DNA from: Chrysoporthe austroafricana
Lineage: Eukaryota > Ascomycota > Sordariomycetes > Diaporthales > Cryphonectriaceae
Length of the DNA stretch: 64,000 nt
Assembly: GCA_001051155.2 (NCBI GenBank)
Contig: JYIP02000002.1
Coordinates: 1,309,583-1,373,582 of the forward strand
Direction of reading: 5' to 3'
This document shows, in pieces, positions 58,742 through 64,000 of this stretch (positions are counted from its first letter, which is position 1; the number at the start of each line of letters is the position of its first letter). The notes beneath the pieces are model-generated. The model made no database searches, was not told the DNA's origin, and worked only from the letters and a program-made list of their open reading frames with translations. The position numbers and the translations under genes were made by a program.

Positions 58742-61700
58742 ATGCCCACATCAGATGCCTTCACCGAACGACAGCCCGCTCAGCAACGGTCAGCACAGCG
58801 AAGTTCGGCTCCGGCTTTCAACCCTCATGCTCCAGGTGATCCCGAGCCAGTTTCCGATTCGGACTCTGACGCTCCGGACCACCGGCCGGACGACTATACT
58901 CCGCCCGGCAGCCGCCTGATGGCCGGGGGCGAGCCGTTCCTGGACCTCGAGGAAGCGTATCAGAGGTTTGTGCTTAACGGGTATACTACTGCAGAGGTAG
59001 GCCAATTATCCCATAGCGCCCGTGAATCACCATGGTATGTATAAACAGTATCAGTGGAATTCCTTACTGAAACATCAGCAACTCGGTCTCAGCTAGAGGC
59101 TGCGGGCGCGTATTCTCCAGGACTACCTCTCAACCCGCCGAATTTGCAAGCCGGTAACCTCGATGAGGATATCGATCCGTAAGTCATCGACTTAATATAG
59201 ACGCGCTCCCGCGATCAAGTTCACACTAGATGCAGACCGCTAATCGATGCCAACAAGAATGCTCGCTCGGGATCGCTGGTCCCAGACCCTATGGGATGGA
59301 GAGGCTCCTCCGACATACCCGGAAAGAAATGACTTCACTCTCAAGTCGTGGTGGAATATCGACGGGTCGCAGGGGCAGTATACAATGGTTCGTGGACTTT
59401 TCTATCAGATAACACTGCACGGGTTCAACCTGTGGTCTTGACAGACAATTCTGATCTTGCAGTAATTAGGCCGACGACCGCGTCTGGCCAGCGGTGAAGC
59501 CGGCCTTGCAGATGGTGACTCGTATTCTGTATTCTGGACATCCTTACTGGGAAGCAGTCACGTCGATATACCATCTTCGTCCCGTGCCTCTCAACCGAGA
59601 TCCTCGGTATGCCCCGAACGCAAACCATGTGTCAGTCTGGGTGGAGGAGGATGACAACCAGATGGTACGGAAAGCTTTCTAAGCACATGTCCCCCCTTCC
59701 TCTTGGTTCTTCTCTTTGTCGGTTTCTCCCCGCCTCTCTCTATATGCGCAGTTGACTTCACGGGAGCTATTCTTTTGCGATGACAGACAGGTCTCAAACC
59801 GCGTGAACATCCAGACTAGTGTCTTTTCACCGTACAAAAGCTGACCGGCTTCCTTTCTCAGTACCCAGCTGCTTTGCAGTTGAAGCAGTTACAATACGAT
59901 TCGCGAGCAGCCATGGCCATCTTTCTGCGGTCGAGTAAGGTCTCGCATACCACAAGAGCCTGGCCCCTTGCTGACGGCTCTCGTTTATAAGGAATGAGAC
60001 TTGCAATCATGTCGGGACTTGATTTCCAAACACTAGCCTGTACGACATCTAGTTCCACCAACCCTAAATTCAGCATCGCGATTCTGGTCCAGGCAGGACT
60101 AATTTGGCCTCTTCTTACCTCGCGGTATACAGAGAGCGAGAAGGCCGGGTTCCTCATGCAGCTGGCAGTTAATATTCTTCATGAGCTAGGTGTTCGCCCC
60201 CCCCCCTTTGCACAGAGATAAAACGGTTCTGGGTAATGAGCCGTGCAAGCACTAACTTTCAAAAGCACGCGGTAAACTGTGAGTTCAGTCCGCTGTCAGT
60301 TCCCGACAAACCAATTTTCGACCTTCCCTGTCTATGGGCCTCGCGTTATCGCACGAAGCAGTTGTGAATGTGCTCTGACACAGCTCAAATTTCAGATGCT
60401 TATACACTTATATGTCGGGATCCTAACAGTCTGGATGCGTGCGGCTTCCCCGTCAGTCAGGCGCAGAAGACTTGTCTGCGGCAGCTCGCTCACGAGATGT
60501 GGGCCGGCGGCATCAATCCCGATTTCTCGTGAGTAGGCGCACACGCAGTTTTGCGAATCTGCCGCATTAGACTACCCGAGCTCAATAGAAGATTTGTGCG
60601 AGAACTGATAGATCCAAGTTTCCAAGACGATGCATTCGGGGAAGAGGGCATCAATCTTGGGGGACAGGTACGGGATTTCATTCATCAGAATCACTTGCCC
60701 GGGGACGTCGATATGGCTTCCCGTTATTCTTCTTATTTTCTTTGGCCTTGCTGCTAGCGAACTCACGACGCCGGCAAGCAGAGGAGAATATTGAGTCTTT
60801 ACTAGCACGAAATTCTCACTGACCTGAACGCGAATGCAGATCTGGGGTGGCGAAGTCAAATCACTCAGTTCTATTGGCATGCAGACTTGGTCATCAATCT
60901 GTGCCTTCAGGAGTTGGCCAATGCGACATCCGGAACTATGGCTGTGGGACAAAGTGAATGACAAGTATTCTAGGGCGAGTGATCCGTACTCAAATTGGCT
61001 GATACGGGCTCCCGTACCTGCGTCTTCCACCTCGTGGCCTATTCCTCTCAAAAAGATAACTAAATTCTTCAGACAAGGTATTTATCCCTCATTATCAAGG
61101 TCATTAGTTTGAGCGACATGATTTAAGGACTCAGGAGGAAGGGCAGAGAACGAGTTCCCCCCTCCCCGCCTTCTGTTTTCTTTAGACCAGTACTAATCCC
61201 CGTCCGTTGGCCAGAATGGTGGCAAACCCAGCATAGATACGGATATCAGGCGTTTCGAATGCTACCATACCAAACAAATGATGACAGCAGCATAATACCC
61301 ACCTCCTGGGGAACCTTGAGCGCCACTTGGCGTGGCATAGACGACGCAGACGCTCTCGGTGATGTGTTGGGAAAGACCCTTAAAAGCAGGAGATTGGCTA
61401 GCTTTCTCAATGAGGGTTACAACATGATAGTTTCGTTCAAGCTTGAGTAAGTCATTCCTCGGAAGGCAAATGTCTATCCTGTGTAAGAAGTTAGCACCGG
61501 TAATTATTTATCTACCGAGAAGCAAGATAGTTCTTTGGAGCCGCGCTGTACTATTCACGGCCAGCGGATTTTGCGTTTAGTGTTCCTTTTCTGCTAGTAA
61601 TAATCTGTTCATGATACTAACAAGATCGAAGTGCTATTGCAGACTACTTGAAGGAACGCACGCTTCAAGCAGCCGAGGGAAAGGTTCTCCGAAGGAAACT

Positions 61701-62847
61701 TAATTACGAGCAACCCACATGGCTACGAAAATACCACCAAATGGGTACACTGGCTAACATAGCGATGATTCATAACCAGGTGGCCCGTACGTGCTTTGCC
61801 CGGGTGCTGAGCGAAGCGGCGCAGTTCACTCCCGGTATGACCGACCCAACCACAGAAGAGGTCCTCGACGAGATCACAAAGAATCTAAGGCTAGCCATAG
61901 AGAGTATACTTCAGATTCTTCAGGTTGTTGGCAACGACATGCAGCACACTCTCTGCCTGATTGCTTCATACCACCGGCAAAAGTTGGATGAGCGTCAACG
62001 AATTCATGCCTATTATATGAGTGATCTACGCACGAGGCTCCAAGGTCTTCATACGTCCATGAGTAACCTCCGACAGAGTTGCCACCTCAACGTCGCTAGC
62101 AATTCTTACGACCAGCAAGCCGAATTGGAGGTCAGAGTATGGAACAAATTAATTTGGACACTAGACGGCCTGGACCAAGATGGATGGAACGCAATTGTCG
62201 TGGCTCGCAATAGAGTGAACCAAGCAGCATCTGATGTGCGTAGCCTAGCTGCCGGGGTCGATGCGATCAGAGCGAAGCTCGAGGAAATGGTCGATATTCT
62301 GGGCTTCGATTACATCAAAGACGGCCTTCCACAGGCTCTGGGCCGGCGGGACGTAGTGATGGCTTTCAGGCTCCAGGTCAATCAACTTACGCAACGCGGA
62401 ATGGCCGCCAAGGCCGAGTTATCGCGAGTGACGAGCTGGACCGTCCACTGCCTTTTGCTCGCCTGGATCGACTGCATCAGCGCCTACATGGAGAGGCCAG
62501 ATACTGAGAACGATGAGAGGGAAAGAGCAAGAGAGGGTCTTGTGCAGGCGATGGCAAGGGCTCAAATCCAGCAGATGGTGTCTCAAGGGCTGCTGACGGA
62601 GGCAGACGCACCACAAGAACTGAGAGACGCTATCGCCCGTGTGAGGGCAGCTCTAAATGATGACCCGGATTTACGGCCTCAGCAAAATCCACAGGTGCAA
62701 CAGCGACAGCCTAGTGAAGCTGATGGCAAGGCCAAAAGATGGTCCAAGGGCAATGCAGGAAGAAGAAGGTCTCAAACGTCTGGGGGAGGCCGTGGAAGGA
62801 TGAGGTTAGGTAGATGGCCACCGATTCCAACACAAAGCGAGTATTAG
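58742..62847 (+). CDS. Uncharacterised HELGH metallopeptidase-like protein, 13 exons
   Basis: Thirteen exons join to one 962-aa frame: 58742-58996, 59093-59178, 59258-59387, 59470-59664, 59752-59790, 59862-59934, 59992-60191, 60266-60278, 60396-60528, 60589-60667, 60840-61077, 61215-61446, 61632-62847. No frame over 110 codons covers the 5' half, so it only appears after splicing. Exon 7 ends AVNILHELG and exon 8 begins HAVN, making HELGHAVN, the zinc-binding HExxH of zincins. About 70 residues on, IDPSFQDDAFGEEGINLGGQ/IWGG could supply a third Glu ligand. The C-terminal 400 residues (exon 13) are helical with a basic Arg/Gly-rich tail. I do not recognise the family. Exons 5, 8 and the exon 3 acceptor are the least certain. 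No signal peptide is seen. Confidence 0.72.
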
Positions 62848-63501
62848 ATTAAGCTGGTATATCGAATGAATAGGATTAGTTGTCTCAACGAAGAGTGAGA
62901 AGTCACCCTTAATGTGTCTATCTGCGTGACATAACTGGGCTGAGTGGCCAGGATGCAAAGATCGAGGTCCGACTCAGGAGGCTAGAGCATATATGATAAT
63001 ATGAATCGTTGTTTGTTCTCTCCAACAGGAGTTTCCCCTGACATTAGTTGATTTTACATGCGGGCGGTGCATCCTGCTTCTGGCTTCTTACTCTTGAGCA
63101 ATGTTGAAGTGTCCATGTGACCCAGATAGAAAATGCCAATCAATGAAGTAGGCAAGTGCTGGCAACTCCATGAGTAACGAGGCATAGACTCGAAGTATAT
63201 TGTATGACAAAATACTTGGCTAGTTGTGCCGACTTGTTGAGCCGGAAAGCTCTGAAGCGACCCGAATGTAAGTAATGGCTATGCTAGGTATACGTGTAGA
63301 CGTGCCCATGCGCCCTTCCTCCCCCTACCACACACACACCAACGACAATAAATAGAGGGGAAAACTGCCATAGCTGAAATTTTCAACTTCTTTCCTCAAC
63401 AGGTAGTTGACCAGGTAAGTCTCCGCCGCAATTGAAAATTATACGATGAGACCCGAGATGGAAGGGGCAGTGGAAAAGCCCGAGGCGGGTATAATAAGAT
63501 C
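62848..63501. other. Convergent 3' intergenic region
   Basis: AT-rich, between the stops of the HELGH gene and the G1 peptidase. A CACACACACACC run lies at about 63330. No gene seen. Confidence 0.55.
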
Positions 63502-64000
63502 TCAAACGTATGAGATAGTCACGGAGCTGCTCGTTACTGAAGCACTGGTCAGAACCTGTCCGTTCTGCTCGATATCAAAAATGGTAGCCCCGGATGGTCC
63601 AACAGTCCCAGAGGAGCCGCTTGCAGAGGCACCAGTGAAGGTCACGGTGCCAAAGTTCGCGAAGGGCACAAGAGCTCCATTCTCCTCGAAGTCCTCGACG
63701 ATCCACTCGGCGTTGAGCTCCTGCAGAGCTGCGCTCTGTCCGGTAAAGGTGTGCGTGACTGTAGTCCCCTTGGTGACATTCTCCACGACGGCCGTGCCGG
63801 CTGAGGTGGATGTTGCCGTGACAGTGACCTTGATGGTATCTCCAGCAGAAATGCTGATTCCGGAGAAGTCATACCTGTGACCGCAATGCGTGAGTATATG
63901 CTAGCGTGTGGATGGGGAACACATGATACTTACGCATAGTCTGGGTACCACTCGTACCAGGCATCATATGCGACCTGACTTCCTTCGACGTAAAAGTCGA
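63502..64000 (-). CDS. G1-family glutamic peptidase (eqolisin), 3' part only
   Basis: Partial gene running off the right edge: the last exon (63874-63502) plus part of the exon before (64000-63934), joined across a 59-nt intron (GTAAGT...CACAG). It encodes the C-terminal ~145 residues of an aspergilloglutamic-peptidase-like secreted acid protease. Visible are AYDAWYEWYPDYAYDFSG, GDTIKVTVTATS, NVTKGTTVTHTFTG and NAEWIVEDFEENGALVPFA, where the Glu of AEWIVEDF is the family's catalytic glutamate. The partner Gln and the signal and pro-peptides would lie outside the window. It ends SSVTISYV. Codon use is less GC-biased than in left-hand genes. Confidence 0.9.

Noticed and set aside
58477..58839. 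120-codon plus-strand frame overlapping exon 1 of the HELGH gene
   Set aside because: Different frame from the spliced gene; no donor gives a continuation.
62940..62990. Possible tRNA-like segment
   Set aside because: A short GGTCCGACTC block recalls a B box, but no acceptor stem, anticodon arm or A box can be drawn around it.

Overview
The window is nuclear DNA from a filamentous ascomycete (Pezizomycotina), most likely a Sordariomycete. Genes carry short GT-AG introns of about 50-120 nt with CTAAC/CTGAC-like branch sites, and coding DNA has very high GC at third positions. The gene set is fungal: a Bli-3-type FMN protein, two-BIR Bir1, Cdc4 light chain, MepB-type oligopeptidase, Dbp4 and a G1 glutamic peptidase. 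I see no prokaryotic operons, tRNAs, rRNAs, CRISPR arrays or recognisable transposons.

I support 21 protein genes, reconstructed at splice-site level. Left part (0.9-24.6 kb): Bli-3-like FMN protein (-), DPH5 (-), SNU23 (+), CDF zinc transporter with a histidine-rich loop (-), ALG1 (+), UBE2G1-type E2 (-), mitochondrial carnitine carrier (+), TFIIIC zinc-finger subunit (-), GPI8 (-), and a histidine-phosphatase protein with large insertions (+). Middle (27-50.4 kb): a giant ankyrin protein (+), UDP-glucose 4-epimerase with a GC-AG intron (+), SUN-domain protein (+), FAD1 (-), DBP4 (+), CoA-binding protein (-), CDC4 (+). Right part (51-64 kb): MepB/Prd1 oligopeptidase (+), BIR1 (+), a 13-exon gene for an uncharacterised HELGH metallopeptidase-like protein (+), and the 3' part of a secreted G1 peptidase gene running off the edge (-).

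These are mostly unrelated housekeeping genes, as is normal for a fungal chromosome arm, not a pathway cluster. Loose themes are ER glycosylation and GPI anchoring (ALG1, GPI8, the epimerase's UDP-sugars), cell division (BIR1, CDC4, SUN protein) and RNA work (SNU23, TFIIIC, DBP4). Intergenic DNA is long (0.4-2.5 kb) and rich in microsatellites, poly-T/poly-A/poly-C runs and pyrimidine tracts. Three single N bases lie in or near such runs and probably mark assembly uncertainty.

Composition changes along the window. Most genes are strongly GC-rich, but about 35.7-41 kb (SUN gene) and especially 57.9-64 kb are visibly richer in AT. The latter stretch holds the intron-dense metallopeptidase-like gene and the secreted peptidase and looks the most accessory. 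The metallopeptidase-like gene is the best candidate for something undescribed: its exons join into one 962-codon frame carrying HELGH and a downstream EEG...GG motif, with no family I can name.
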